15,266 bases of DNA from JBAYZQ01 sp041672385 (GCA_041672385.1 JBAYZQ010000039.1:1-15266); one strand, 5' to 3'. Positions 6,679 through 13,618 are shown, counted from the stretch's first letter. The notes: generated by a model not told the origin, from the letters alone. A program made the numbers and translations.

Positions 6679-7925
6679 TTACCTATATCAGAATCAGAAA
6701 AATCTTCTTTGTTTTTCTTAGAATTTTTACCAGAAGATCCCATAGCCTTTTCTGATTGTGAAGCTAAGTTTGCAAAATCAGCCATTACAAATACGTCATC
6801 CTTGTCTTTAGGCTCTGGAAGTCTATAGCGAGAATAAAGTTTTGTTTTGCTTACAGGAATTTGTGCTTTGATTGCATCTATAATTTGAGACCAAGAGGCT
6901 TTGTCTCCTGTATCAAATATAATCTCAGGATAAGGTGAATCCTTTCCAAAATTTAATTCAATTGCCATTTTGGTTAATTCTTGTAGAGTGTAAGATATAG
7001 CCCTAGCATCATTTTCAACCGTTCCTCTCATTGTTGCTTCATGTACAGTTCCGAGTGCTTGAGTTCCAGTTGTTGGATTGTTGGTTGCTAAAGATTGCCC
7101 AGTTAACGCATAAGCAATTTGTACGTCACAAGTAGAAATTAAAGTTTCAAAATCCTTTAAACTTCCACTCATATCAAGGGTCTTTACATCTTTAATGTTC
7201 CCAAGAGCTCCCGTTGATCCACTTGAAATACTGCTGATACTATCTGCTAATTGTTCAGCTCTTTGTTGCACTGCTTCAGGGTTACCACTTTGTTCAAAAA
7301 TTGCCAGTACAGAAGGAACGGAAAATTTCTCAGCAGCAGTTACCCAAAATTGAAACCCCAGTTGTTTAAATTTGTATGCCCAATATGCACTTTTCAAAAT
7401 AGATTCACCCTGAGGTTTGTTGTGAGAATCTCCTTCCTGCCTATGAATTATCCATTTGAATGGTTGATTTAAAAGCTTTGGCCCTTCCATATCTGAATAA
7501 TATAAGGATCCTTTATTATCAAAATAATATTGATTAATATTATGACCTTTGAGATAAGAAATATTCCAGTATCCTTTTTCTTTTTTCCAAATAATTTCAA
7601 AAGGATGATAACCATATTTCAAAGCACCAGTTAATAATAGCCATGCCCACTTTCGAATGTTTTTTTCTTTCAATGCATCTTTGACATAGTCATCTACCTT
7701 GGCCACTCCTGTTTCAGGAATTTCAATTGGAAGGTTCATTGTCGTATTTCTTCTGGTATAGAATAAAGAACTCACTCTACCATCAGTTAACATTTCATCA
7801 TAAAGTGTAACTGCATCTCCCGTTCTTCTCATTATTTCATCGGGTGTCGGCATAAATGAAAGAAAGCTAGAAAAGTCTTTTAAAAATTCTACATTAAGAT
7901 TTTTAGTTTCAGTTGTTTTAGCCAT
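6645..7925 (-). CDS. Portal protein, Mu gp29-like (DUF935)
   Basis: The protein has 426 residues. The body matches DUF935 portals: an N-terminal helical region with MPTPDEIMRRTGDAVTLYDEM (26-46), a WLLLTGALKYGYHPFEIIWK segment, IIHRQEGDSHNKPQGESIL, and the helix-turn region TGQSLATNNPTTGTQALGTVHE. It forms the dodecameric ring through which DNA enters the head. The start overlaps the terminase stop by eight bases and has GAGGAG with a suitable gap. The last eight residues (LKKIIVLR) follow an A9 tract and are unlike a normal tail. An alternative C-terminus would continue into the MuF frame, giving a portal-MuF fusion. Confidence 0.88.
   Translation of the reverse strand: MAKTTETKNLNVEFLKDFSSFLSFMPTPDEIMRRTGDAVTLYDEMLTDGRVSSLFYTRRNTTMNLPIEIPETGVAKVDDYVKDALKEKNIRKWAWLLLTGALKYGYHPFEIIWKKEKGYWNISYLKGHNINQYYFDNKGSLYYSDMEGPKLLNQPFKWIIHRQEGDSHNKPQGESILKSAYWAYKFKQLGFQFWVTAAEKFSVPSVLAIFEQSGNPEAVQQRAEQLADSISSISSGSTGALGNIKDVKTLDMSGSLKDFETLISTCDVQIAYALTGQSLATNNPTTGTQALGTVHEATMRGTVENDARAISYTLQELTKMAIELNFGKDSPYPEIIFDTGDKASWSQIIDAIKAQIPVSKTKLYSRYRLPEPKDKDDVFVMADFANLASQSEKAMGSSGKNSKKNKEDFSDSDIGKKKLKKIIVLR
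6672..6680 (-). other. A9 slippery tract at the portal/MuF junction
   Basis: On the coding strand the portal frame reads GGT AAA AAA AAA CTC, giving nine A residues and an A AAA AAA slip heptamer. A shift of one base back moves from the portal frame into the MuF frame and bypasses the portal stop (6645-6647), giving a predicted fusion of about 917 residues. Directly after it, CTCAA and TTGAG can pair around a 13-base loop, a weak possible stimulator. Transcriptional slippage, programmed -1 frameshifting or a one-base indel error would all fit. Confidence 0.55.
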
Positions 7926-9465
7926 ATATATATCTCCTCATTAATTCTTTTACTCTGTCTTTTTTCTTTTTTGATGCAGCACCTGTTGGGGTTAATGGTC
8001 CAGCTGTGGCCATCACTGCATAATAAAGCGCATCTGGTATTCCATCATTGACCCCTTTGGTTGGAAAGGCTTGAAGCTTTTCCATTTCAGGAGTGTTCTT
8101 AAGCGTAGTATTAAACCTCATAATTCCAGCTTCAACATACGGTTGATACTGCATTACTCTTGACTTTTTAGAAACGCTACCGGGTCTTATTCCAATTAAT
8201 GGTATCGCAAGACCTCTTTCTAGCGCTTCTTCTAAAATGTATTCTTTGTATATTTTTTGAAAAGCTACCTCTTCAAAGGCTACTACTTCGGGGTTCCAAA
8301 TTTGAACTAAATCTAAAAGTTTATCCACAAACTCCCGTCTAGTTCCAAACGGTTTAGACCACCAAGAAACTACATCTCTTAATTTTTTAACCTGGTCATG
8401 AGCAATAACTGCTATAGCTGCATCATCAGAACCAGTAGCATTAGGATCTACTCCAATTGTAATTTTTCTATTTGATAAATCTATATCTTTCATTTCAAAA
8501 TAATTAAACCAAGCTGGTTCAAAGATTCTTCCTTCTATATTAGAAGATAAAGACAAATACTCTACTTCATAAACTATTGAGCCTATTTCTTCTCTTTTTT
8601 TCTGTAAATCTTCAAAAGTCCACCTGGCTTCCCAAATTGGAGTTCCATCATCAAGCTGTGCAGAAAATCGAAGAGCAATAAAAGATTTTAATTTCCCTGA
8701 AAGTACTTCTTCTTCTAATAAAGTAACTGGGTCATGATCATTAAAATGAGTATTAACCATTACGATAAAACTATCTTTACCTAGATTAAACACTGTTCTC
8801 TTAATCCATCTATAGGTTTTTCCGCATTGCTCAGGACTGTCTGCTTCACTGCTTTTCATAAGGTCATCAATAATTATTAAATCAGGCCTATTTTCATGAT
8901 GTCTCATACCTCTAGCTGAAGCGCCTTTACCTTTGGCTGTTAATGCTACCCCGTTTGTTAATACTATTTTATTAGCTTCCCAGGTCCCACCTTTAAGATC
9001 ACCAAAGTCATTAATCATTAATTCATTTTCTTCTAGTTCGTGTTTTATGTTTTCTAAATACTCTTTGGCATCGCGGTCAGTGGCACCAAAAAGTGCTATA
9101 AATTTTTTCTTTTCAAATAATAAAGACCAAAGTGGAAAAGCTAAAGTCATCCTAACACTTTTACCATGATCTCTCGGTTCTATATCAATTATTCCTTTTA
9201 AATTATTAGTCGCTTTTATGTACTTCTGGAATTCGCTTCTAGTATATTTTCTTAATTCACTTGCAACTTGAGCACTGACTGAATGCTCTGTGATGATTTT
9301 ATAGATTGATAGTTGATAAGGTGCTGGAGGAGAAGAAAAATAATGTGCAAGATAAGTATTGCAAAAATATTCAAAGTCAAATCTTGCCTTTTTTTTTCTT
9401 TTCTCACCTTCTATATCTTCAAGAGAGAGAGTTCCTGTTAGCTGTCCTAATAGGTTTTCTTTCAT
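7918..9465 (-). CDS. Terminase large subunit, Mu gp28-like
   Basis: The protein has 515 residues. The ATPase part has a Walker A-like EPRDHGKS (96-103), a Walker B LIIIDDL (196-202) and a coupling-motif region near VMVNTHFND (235-243). The RNase H-like nuclease part has IGVDPNATGSDDAAIAVI (337-354, first Asp 340), VVAFEEVAFQ (Glu 398/399) and GIPDALYYAV (Asp 478). It cuts concatemeric or integrated phage DNA and pumps it through the portal. The start overlaps the small terminase stop by ATGA (9465-9462). It is complete, with a Lys-rich C-terminus. No odd features. Confidence 0.93.
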   Translation of the reverse strand: MKENLLGQLTGTLSLEDIEGEKRKKKARFDFEYFCNTYLAHYFSSPPAPYQLSIYKIITEHSVSAQVASELRKYTRSEFQKYIKATNNLKGIIDIEPRDHGKSVRMTLAFPLWSLLFEKKKFIALFGATDRDAKEYLENIKHELEENELMINDFGDLKGGTWEANKIVLTNGVALTAKGKGASARGMRHHENRPDLIIIDDLMKSSEADSPEQCGKTYRWIKRTVFNLGKDSFIVMVNTHFNDHDPVTLLEEEVLSGKLKSFIALRFSAQLDDGTPIWEARWTFEDLQKKREEIGSIVYEVEYLSLSSNIEGRIFEPAWFNYFEMKDIDLSNRKITIGVDPNATGSDDAAIAVIAHDQVKKLRDVVSWWSKPFGTRREFVDKLLDLVQIWNPEVVAFEEVAFQKIYKEYILEEALERGLAIPLIGIRPGSVSKKSRVMQYQPYVEAGIMRFNTTLKNTPEMEKLQAFPTKGVNDGIPDALYYAVMATAGPLTPTGAASKKKKDRVKELMRRYIYG

Positions 9466-9983
9466 TCCTTTGCCCCCAAATTCGAAACAATATCAACTAT
9501 TTTTTCAAGTATTTCTGGGTGTTTCTTTAATTCAGTTTTAAGCCGTAGAACTATATCCCGCTTTGCTTCGTTATAACCGTTTTGAAAGGTTAAACGCTGT
9601 TTTGCGATTTTAGTCTGTGCAGAAGCAAGTTGATTAACTGCAACAATAACATCCGATGGATTGTCAAAATCTATAGAGTCAATTGATTGTACAAAATCAA
9701 ACACCTGCTTGGTTAAAAGATTTGTAGTAATTTCTACTACATCAGTATTGGGGTTGTCACGAACGGTATCAATCAAAACTTTTGCTTCTGTTGCTGCTTT
9801 TTTATATTTGCTTGCAACAGATCTTGAACTCTTCAATGATCTTCTAATTGATTCACGAGAAATATCAAAACCTTCTTCTCTAAGCTGCTCTTCAATATCT
9901 TTTATTGTTAGCTTCTGATTTTCATGCATATCCAATATACGTTCTATTAGATCTAACAGATCAGCTTTACTTCTTCTTCCCAT
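9462..9983 (-). CDS. Mu gp27-like protein (DUF3486), probable terminase small subunit
   Basis: The protein has 173 residues. The start at ATG 9983 is chosen because AAGGAGG lies six bases upstream; a frame extension to 10001 has no site. The N-terminal MGRRSKADLLD and an HTH-like stretch (LTIKDIEEQLREEGFDISRESIRRSL, about 26-51) are typical of DUF3486. A long helical region follows. The family is thought to recognise phage DNA and act with the terminase. It is coupled to the large subunit by an ATGA overlap. Confidence 0.85.
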   Translation of the reverse strand: MGRRSKADLLDLIERILDMHENQKLTIKDIEEQLREEGFDISRESIRRSLKSSRSVASKYKKAATEAKVLIDTVRDNPNTDVVEITTNLLTKQVFDFVQSIDSIDFDNPSDVIVAVNQLASAQTKIAKQRLTFQNGYNEAKRDIVLRLKTELKKHPEILEKIVDIVSNLGAKE

Positions 9984-9984
9984 G

Positions 9985-10299
9985 CTAGACCTCCTTCTCA
10001 ATTACAACACCAAGATCTTCAGTAGTGCATTCAACTAAATCAATTCCTTTTGAGGTGCTTCTATATAGTTTTACCTTCTGTTTTGGTCTAGCAGGATGTG
10101 GAATTTCTTCTTTTGTTATATATCCACGATCTACCAAATAATTTAAGGCTTTGATAATATCGGAGTATTCGTAGTATTCATATTTAATCTGTGCGATAGA
10201 AAGTTCTTCCACGCGTTCTGGAAACACTTCAACTAGAAAAGTTAAAATGCTTCCTCTTAAAACAGCATGCCTTGAAGGTGTTTTTATTTTGTTTGTCAT
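9985..10299 (-). CDS. Mu gp26-like winged-helix protein
   Basis: The protein has 104 residues with a winged-helix pattern: an N-terminal helix RHAVLRGSILTFLVEVFPE, a recognition-helix region YSDIIKALNYLVDRGYITKEE (about 45-65), and a beta wing KVKLYRSTSKGIDLVE. In Mu-like phages a protein of this size and fold sits between the gp25-like and gp27-like genes, as here. A role in DNA binding or packaging is plausible but not shown. It starts two bases after the upstream stop with a weak GGGGA site, so coupling is likely. Confidence 0.75.
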   Translation of the reverse strand: MTNKIKTPSRHAVLRGSILTFLVEVFPERVEELSIAQIKYEYYEYSDIIKALNYLVDRGYITKEEIPHPARPKQKVKLYRSTSKGIDLVECTTEDLGVVIEKEV

Positions 10300-10301
10300 T
10301 T

Positions 10302-10658
10302 CTAGTCCCCATTCTTAATCTGATCAATTCGCTGGTTGAGATGTAAATATTCTTGTCGCCAGCCTCCAACTGCTTTGTACAAGTCTTCTTTTGAGGCATA
10401 CCGATTCTCAATATACGTTATTCTTATTTCTTGCTTTGCTAAAAGCTCTTCTATTCTTCCATCTCTCTCGTCACTTCTTTTTTTTGAAGCTTCAACTTGA
10501 GAAGAAAAAGATTTATTTTGAGCTGTTATTGCTCGACCTAAAGATTTTACCGTAAAAATAAGAACTCCTATCCCAACTCCAATAGCCATAATCAAAACAA
10601 TTAGTGTCACTGCAGGGCCTAGCCCGCTTGCTAGGCCAAATATTGTAGATATTTCCAT
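10302..10658 (-). CDS. Mu gp25-like membrane/coiled-coil protein (DUF2730-type)
   Basis: The protein has 118 residues. A long hydrophobic helix (about 13-37, AVTLIVLIMAIGVGIGVLIFTV) is followed by a charged coiled coil and a conserved-looking segment ASKEDLYKAVGGWRQEYLHL (88-107). That is the DUF2730 layout. Its place directly before the gp26- and gp27-like genes matches Mu order. Its ATG overlaps the stop codon of the upstream gene by one base (TAATG), and AGGGG lies seven bases upstream. The molecular function is unknown in the family. Confidence 0.75.
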   Translation of the reverse strand: MEISTIFGLASGLGPAVTLIVLIMAIGVGIGVLIFTVKSLGRAITAQNKSFSSQVEASKKRSDERDGRIEELLAKQEIRITYIENRYASKEDLYKAVGGWRQEYLHLNQRIDQIKNGD

Positions 10659-11140
10659 TAGGCATCCCCTATTTTGCTATTGCTATTATTATCGTTGCGA
10701 CTGCCACCGCGCTCACTGCCCCCATTGTTATCTTGAGCCACGTGTTTTCTCGCTTCCAATTGGCTATTTCTTTCTGCGTTTCTTCTGCGAAGCTCGAGTA
10801 AGAGCTGCTCAAGACGGTCATTTTTCCTTCTATCCTGCTCAAGTCCTTGGACGACTGTGTTAACTTGCTCTCCAGCTCCCTCAAGGTCGTTGGCGAGATC
10901 TTCAACAGTTCCTGCACTTGTGGTAAGCTCTCCAGATAACTCTCCTGCTTCTTCTGCTGCTGATTCAAGATCGTCTGCATTTCGTTGAAGATCTCCGTGT
11001 CTGTCATCGTTGCTGGATCGGGTAGAACTTCTTCTGCCCACAAAGAAAAGGGAAATACCAACAATAATAAGAGCAAACCAACTAAGATGGTGATTTTTAC
11101 ACCAGGATACAAACGGTTCAAATGTAAATGTTTCATTCAT
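10658..11140 (-). CDS. Overlapping membrane protein A (i-spanin-like position)
   Basis: The protein has 160 residues and starts at ATG 11140, five bases after AAGGAG; this ATG overlaps the holin stop (ATGA). Residues 19-35 form one membrane helix (LSWFALIIVGISLFFVG), followed by RRSS and a long acidic/Arg-rich coiled coil (about 55-135) and an Asn/Gly/Ser-rich tail. Its stop overlaps the next gene (TAATG), which supports real translation. Almost the whole gene is also read in the +1 frame by protein B. Mu has an overlapping spanin pair at this place, between lysis genes and gp25. A spanin role is inferred. The positive charges after the helix argue against simple i-spanin topology. Confidence 0.75.
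   Translation of the reverse strand: MNETFTFEPFVSWCKNHHLSWFALIIVGISLFFVGRRSSTRSSNDDRHGDLQRNADDLESAAEEAGELSGELTTSAGTVEDLANDLEGAGEQVNTVVQGLEQDRRKNDRLEQLLLELRRRNAERNSQLEARKHVAQDNNGGSERGGSRNDNNSNSKIGDA
10669..11136 (-). CDS. Overlapping membrane protein B (o-/u-spanin-like position)
   Basis: The protein has 155 residues, in the +1 frame inside gene A. Its ATG (11136) follows the holin TGA directly and shares the AAGGAG used by A (nine bases away). The N-terminus is basic (MKHLHLNRLYPGVK), then a hydrophobic core (14-34) ending SLWA before EE, either a signal peptide or an anchor. A coiled coil spans about 45-130, and a second membrane helix lies at 133-154. There is no Cys, so no lipobox, which is unlike classical Rz1. 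Its ordered architecture is hard to explain by chance. It is translated less certainly than A. Confidence 0.65.
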   Translation of the reverse strand: MKHLHLNRLYPGVKITILVGLLLLLLVFPFSLWAEEVLPDPATMTDTEIFNEMQTILNQQQKKQESYLESLPQVQELLKISPTTLRELESKLTQSSKDLSRIEGKMTVLSSSYSSFAEETQKEIANWKRENTWLKITMGAVSAVAVATIIIAIAK

Positions 11141-11430
11141 TTTGACTCCTTCTTTTTTGTTGTGTCGTAAACCCCCATTGCCGTCCATGCTGCTATAGAG
11201 CCTTGAACGAAACCTGTCATTATCACAGCATCAAGGACCATTTTCCAGCCAGTGTATGTTGATGAAATAAAGCCATAGACTATGGCCACAAAAATTCCAA
11301 CAATTAGCAAATATGCAGGTATTACATCTGAGCCTTTTCCTGTCTTGGAAAATCTATTTTTTAATACTTTCCCAAGCCCTATTAATAATGGAATAAGAAA
11401 AACCAACTCACTTTTAATATATTCAGTCAT
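11137..11430 (-). CDS. Holin
   Basis: The protein has 97 residues with three hydrophobic segments: about 8-22 (LVFLIPLLIGLGKVL), 39-57 (PAYLLIVGIFVAIVYGFIS) and 68-87 (AVIMTGFVQGSIAAWTAMGV), and a Lys-rich C-terminus. The GFVQGSIAAWTA stretch and layout resemble small phage holins of the Hol44 / holin_5_2 type. It would open the inner membrane at lysis. The start at 11430 has a perfect AGGAGG seven bases upstream, but this site is paired in a hairpin (11437-11478). No endolysin gene lies next to it. It overlaps gene A by ATGA. Confidence 0.8.
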   Translation of the reverse strand: MTEYIKSELVFLIPLLIGLGKVLKNRFSKTGKGSDVIPAYLLIVGIFVAIVYGFISSTYTGWKMVLDAVIMTGFVQGSIAAWTAMGVYDTTKKKESK

Positions 11431-11436
11431 ACTGAA

Positions 11437-11478
11437 ACCTCCTTGTTTCTACTAATAGAATAGCAAAACCAAGGAGGT
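11437..11478 (-). promoter_or_regulatory. Hairpin that hides the holin Shine-Dalgarno
   Basis: On the minus strand ACCTCCTTGGTTT (11478-11466) pairs with AAACAAGGAGGT (11448-11437), a 12-base stem with one bulged G and a 17-base loop. The 3' arm contains the whole AGGAGG of the holin. There is no T-run, so it is not a terminator. It would block holin translation on any RNA that includes the 5' arm. Confidence 0.75.
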
Positions 11479-11490
11479 AAAAATCAAAAC

Positions 11491-11508
11491 GTTTAATGAG
11501 TGTTTAAT
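11491..11508 (-). repeat. Direct repeat ATTAAAC, 11-base period
   Basis: On the minus strand ATTAAAC-ACTC-ATTAAAC lies between the lysogeny terminator and the holin hairpin, where the late promoter should be. The 11-base period is about one helical turn, which would suit an activator dimer. No clear -35/-10 pair follows; TATTCT at 11462-11457 is a possible -10. Confidence 0.4.
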
Positions 11509-11558
11509 AAAAAAGCCTCCTGGATAAACGGATGAAATACTTTCCGTTCCAGAAGGCT
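11509..11558 (-). terminator. Intrinsic terminator of the lysogeny operon
   Basis: On the minus strand a long interrupted stem (AGCCT, CCAG and AACGG blocks pairing with CCGTT, CTGG and AGGCT, with one mismatch and a three-base bulge) is followed by TTTTTTATT. It lies about 30 bases after the stop of the 144-residue membrane protein. It separates the repressor operon from the late operon. Confidence 0.88.
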
Positions 11559-11586
11559 ACTCTTAATTAAAAATAAGCAGTATATG

Positions 11587-12021
11587 CTAAATCTTCTTTT
11601 CTTTTCTAACATTATCCTCAATGTTGTTTTTTAATTCGTCTAACTCAATATAATTTATTACAAAATAAATTATAATAAAAATAAAAACAGATAATTTAAA
11701 ACTCATAAAATCCAGTTCAATTAAAATAGTTTTTATAGGAATAATGAAAAAAACGGTTGCAATTATAAAAAGAACGATAAATGAGTTTCGAATATTTTTT
11801 AACTTTAATCTAACTTTTATTACAAAACTTTCGTTTTCTATGTTTGTAAAAGAAAAACCTATAATTTCACTTAAAGCTACAGTAAAAAAAATTCCTATTA
11901 CAGTATAAAGGGCAGAAAAAATTTTTTCGTTTATTTCTACTTTTGAGAAATAAAAAATTGGAAATAAAATAGCAGTTAAAATTACTGGGAATAAAATCCT
12001 AAAAATCCATTTCTTTGCCAT
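11587..12021 (-). CDS. Four-helix membrane protein, RexB-like
   Basis: The protein has 144 residues from ATG 12021, two bases after the upstream stop; GGAG lies ten bases upstream, within the end of the previous gene. Four membrane helices lie at about 5-26, 36-57, 80-98 and 108-126, joined by short loops, with a charged C-terminal tail (ELDELKNNIEDNVRKEKK). Lambda RexB is also a 144-residue four-helix inner-membrane protein, the ion-channel effector of the Rex exclusion system, encoded after rexA downstream of the repressor. Size, topology and context match. Sequence identity by eye is low, so it may be an analogue and not a homologue. Confidence 0.6.
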   Translation of the reverse strand: MAKKWIFRILFPVILTAILFPIFYFSKVEINEKIFSALYTVIGIFFTVALSEIIGFSFTNIENESFVIKVRLKLKNIRNSFIVLFIIATVFFIIPIKTILIELDFMSFKLSVFIFIIIYFVINYIELDELKNNIEDNVRKEKKI

Positions 12022-12022
12022 A

Positions 12023-12910
12023 CTATACACTCTCCATTTTTTCTTCCATAAAACGCTTGACTTCAAGTTCATTATAATAGCCATTTTGGGTAAGTTCAAC
12101 AGGAATTTTATATTTTACTATACAATTTGAACCTATAATTTTTTTGCCATCTTTTGTTTTTATTATAATATAATCACTGTCTATAGTTCTAAACACAGCC
12201 TGTAGGCTATTACGTTCCTTTAGCTCTTTGGAATTAATTTTAATAGTTAAACAAGCTGATATAATATCTTCCATTGCCATTTCATCAAAATTTGTTTTTT
12301 CGTAAAATAACTTATTTGTTAAGTATTTCCTCAATGAAAAATCGTTCTTCATCCCCTCTTTCATCGCATCATAAAGGAAACTCTCTTTAAGTTCAATACT
12401 TTTAATTTCTCTAATTTCTAAATTTCTATTAATATCTAAAGTTTCATTTATTAATATTGAAGAAGGCTCATCTGCTTTTTCTCTTAAAAGCCAGTTAATA
12501 TAAGTTTCAAAAGGTTTTCTGTTTCCATAGGATGAAGACAATATCATTTTCCCCTTTTGGATATAAAAGAAAGCACTGCTTTTTATGGCTCCGGCAGAAT
12601 CTTTAGAACTTTTTTCTAATAAATCTTCAATGGGCATTTGTGTTTCATTCAAAGAAGAAGCAGACACTACTGCTTTAAAATTTGGATTCATTCTTATAAA
12701 CGTTCCAAAAAGTGCACCATTAGAAAGTACTTCATACGATGAAATAAAATCACTGTCTTCTGATCTAGAACTTAATTTTGCAATCCTATTACTGATACTT
12801 CCAGTACTTTTTAGCACTTTATCAAGCTTTTCTTCAAGCTTTGAAATTGAAGTAATTGCATCTTGGTCAACAACTTCACAAACTGTTAATGTAATTTCTT
12901 TACTACCCAT
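12023..12910 (-). CDS. RexA-like cytosolic protein
   Basis: The protein has 295 residues, with no signal or membrane segment. An N-terminal coiled part (about 20-50) leads to a segment MPIEDLLEKSS...SSAFFYIQKGKMIL (92-124). This has the same spacing of residues as a stretch of lambda RexA recalled from memory: VEDIKNSL, then SFLFVEGDTI. A later segment DSDYIIIKTKDGKKII (244-259) likewise resembles RexA DISLRAKDEAGDIL. RexA senses phage replication and activates RexB. The start at 12910 has AAGGAG. It is followed by the four-helix protein with a one-base gap and lies in the repressor operon. The alignment is by eye only. Confidence 0.6.
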   Translation of the reverse strand: MGSKEITLTVCEVVDQDAITSISKLEEKLDKVLKSTGSISNRIAKLSSRSEDSDFISSYEVLSNGALFGTFIRMNPNFKAVVSASSLNETQMPIEDLLEKSSKDSAGAIKSSAFFYIQKGKMILSSSYGNRKPFETYINWLLREKADEPSSILINETLDINRNLEIREIKSIELKESFLYDAMKEGMKNDFSLRKYLTNKLFYEKTNFDEMAMEDIISACLTIKINSKELKERNSLQAVFRTIDSDYIIIKTKDGKKIIGSNCIVKYKIPVELTQNGYYNELEVKRFMEEKMESV

Positions 12911-12931
12911 AACCTCTCCTTTTTTTATTTA

Positions 12932-12949
12932 TAATAGGCTTCCCTATCA
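12932..12949 (-). promoter_or_regulatory. Small hairpin upstream of the RexA-like gene
   Basis: On the minus strand TGATAGG-GAAG-CCTATTA forms a 7-base stem (one G-T pair) with a four-base loop, about 22 bases before the ATG. It overlaps an AT-rich TATTAT that could be a -10 box. It has no T-run, so it is not a terminator. It may be an operator or RNA-stability element. Confidence 0.3.
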
Positions 12950-12998
12950 AAACTGATTTTCAAGCAACTCTTGCCTTTTTATTATCCCACCCTTTATT

Positions 12999-13598
12999 TT
13001 AGAGCGCATTGTATAAAGCTTCATCTCTTTCCTGTTGATGTTTTTTTAAAACTGCATCCCAATCTGAAGAATAGTATTTAAGTTCAATCTTGTAGGAATC
13101 TGATCCTTCTGGTAAAGCCTCAAGGCTTATACTTGATAATTTAAAGTCATTTAAATTTGACCAAGTAGAATATAGAAAGAATTCTTTATTTAGAAAGCTT
13201 TCCACCCAACCGTAAGGGAGAGTAGGCTCTGAATTTTGCTGAGTCTCCCAGTTGAATTCATATATTTCTCCATATTTCTTCTGAAGCATGCCCTGGAGCC
13301 TTTCATAATCTTTCCAGAACTTATAACCTGGCTTAAAAATTACCCTTGATTCGGTTTCTGCTATTATCTCATAAACTCCATACTTGTCATCAATACAAAT
13401 CTCATAGTAGTCAAATTCTGGACTTGACTCAGGTGGATGACAATCCCACGCAAAACCTCCGTAATAATTATAATCGCCTACCCAAAAGCCAGCATTAACA
13501 CACTCCTCGTATGACCACCCCATTTCGAAACCAAACGGACCGGCATAAGCAACTCCCAACAAAGCCAGACCAATTATTATAAGTATTCTTTTTTTCAT
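12999..13598 (-). CDS. Secreted (periplasmic) protein of unknown function
   Basis: The protein has 199 residues. I place the start at ATG 13598, seven bases after AGGAG; an upstream frame start at 13643 lies inside the repressor gene. Residues 1-19 are a signal peptide (MKKRILIIIGLALLGVAYA) with cleavage after AYA. The mature part opens GPFGFEMGWSYEECVNAGF and is rich in Tyr, Trp, Phe and Glu. Two Cys (33, 53) and a third (68) could form a disulfide. There is no catalytic motif. It lies 20 bases after the repressor, so it is probably made in lysogens. Roles such as surface exclusion or host conversion are inferred. Confidence 0.75.
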   Translation of the reverse strand: MKKRILIIIGLALLGVAYAGPFGFEMGWSYEECVNAGFWVGDYNYYGGFAWDCHPPESSPEFDYYEICIDDKYGVYEIIAETESRVIFKPGYKFWKDYERLQGMLQKKYGEIYEFNWETQQNSEPTLPYGWVESFLNKEFFLYSTWSNLNDFKLSSISLEALPEGSDSYKIELKYYSSDWDAVLKKHQQERDEALYNAL

Positions 13599-13618
13599 GA
13601 ATTCTCTCCTAATAAAAA

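Noticed and set aside
10229..10411. Minus-strand frame of 60 codons across the gp25/gp26 junction
   Set aside because: It overlaps two supported genes, has no ribosome site, and its composition is unlike a folded protein.
11437..11478. Holin upstream hairpin as an intrinsic terminator
   Set aside because: No T-run follows on either strand, and the 3' arm is the holin ribosome site.
11587..12910. Kiwa-type (KwaA/KwaB) defence pair
   Set aside because: A four-helix membrane protein is shared, but the gene order is reversed and I see no DUF4868-like features in the soluble partner; the RexA pattern and repressor context fit better.
12585..12956. Plus-strand open frame of 123 codons opposite the RexA-like gene
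   Set aside because: It has no ribosome site, lies antisense to a well-supported gene, and its Ser/Leu-rich composition is that of a shadow frame.
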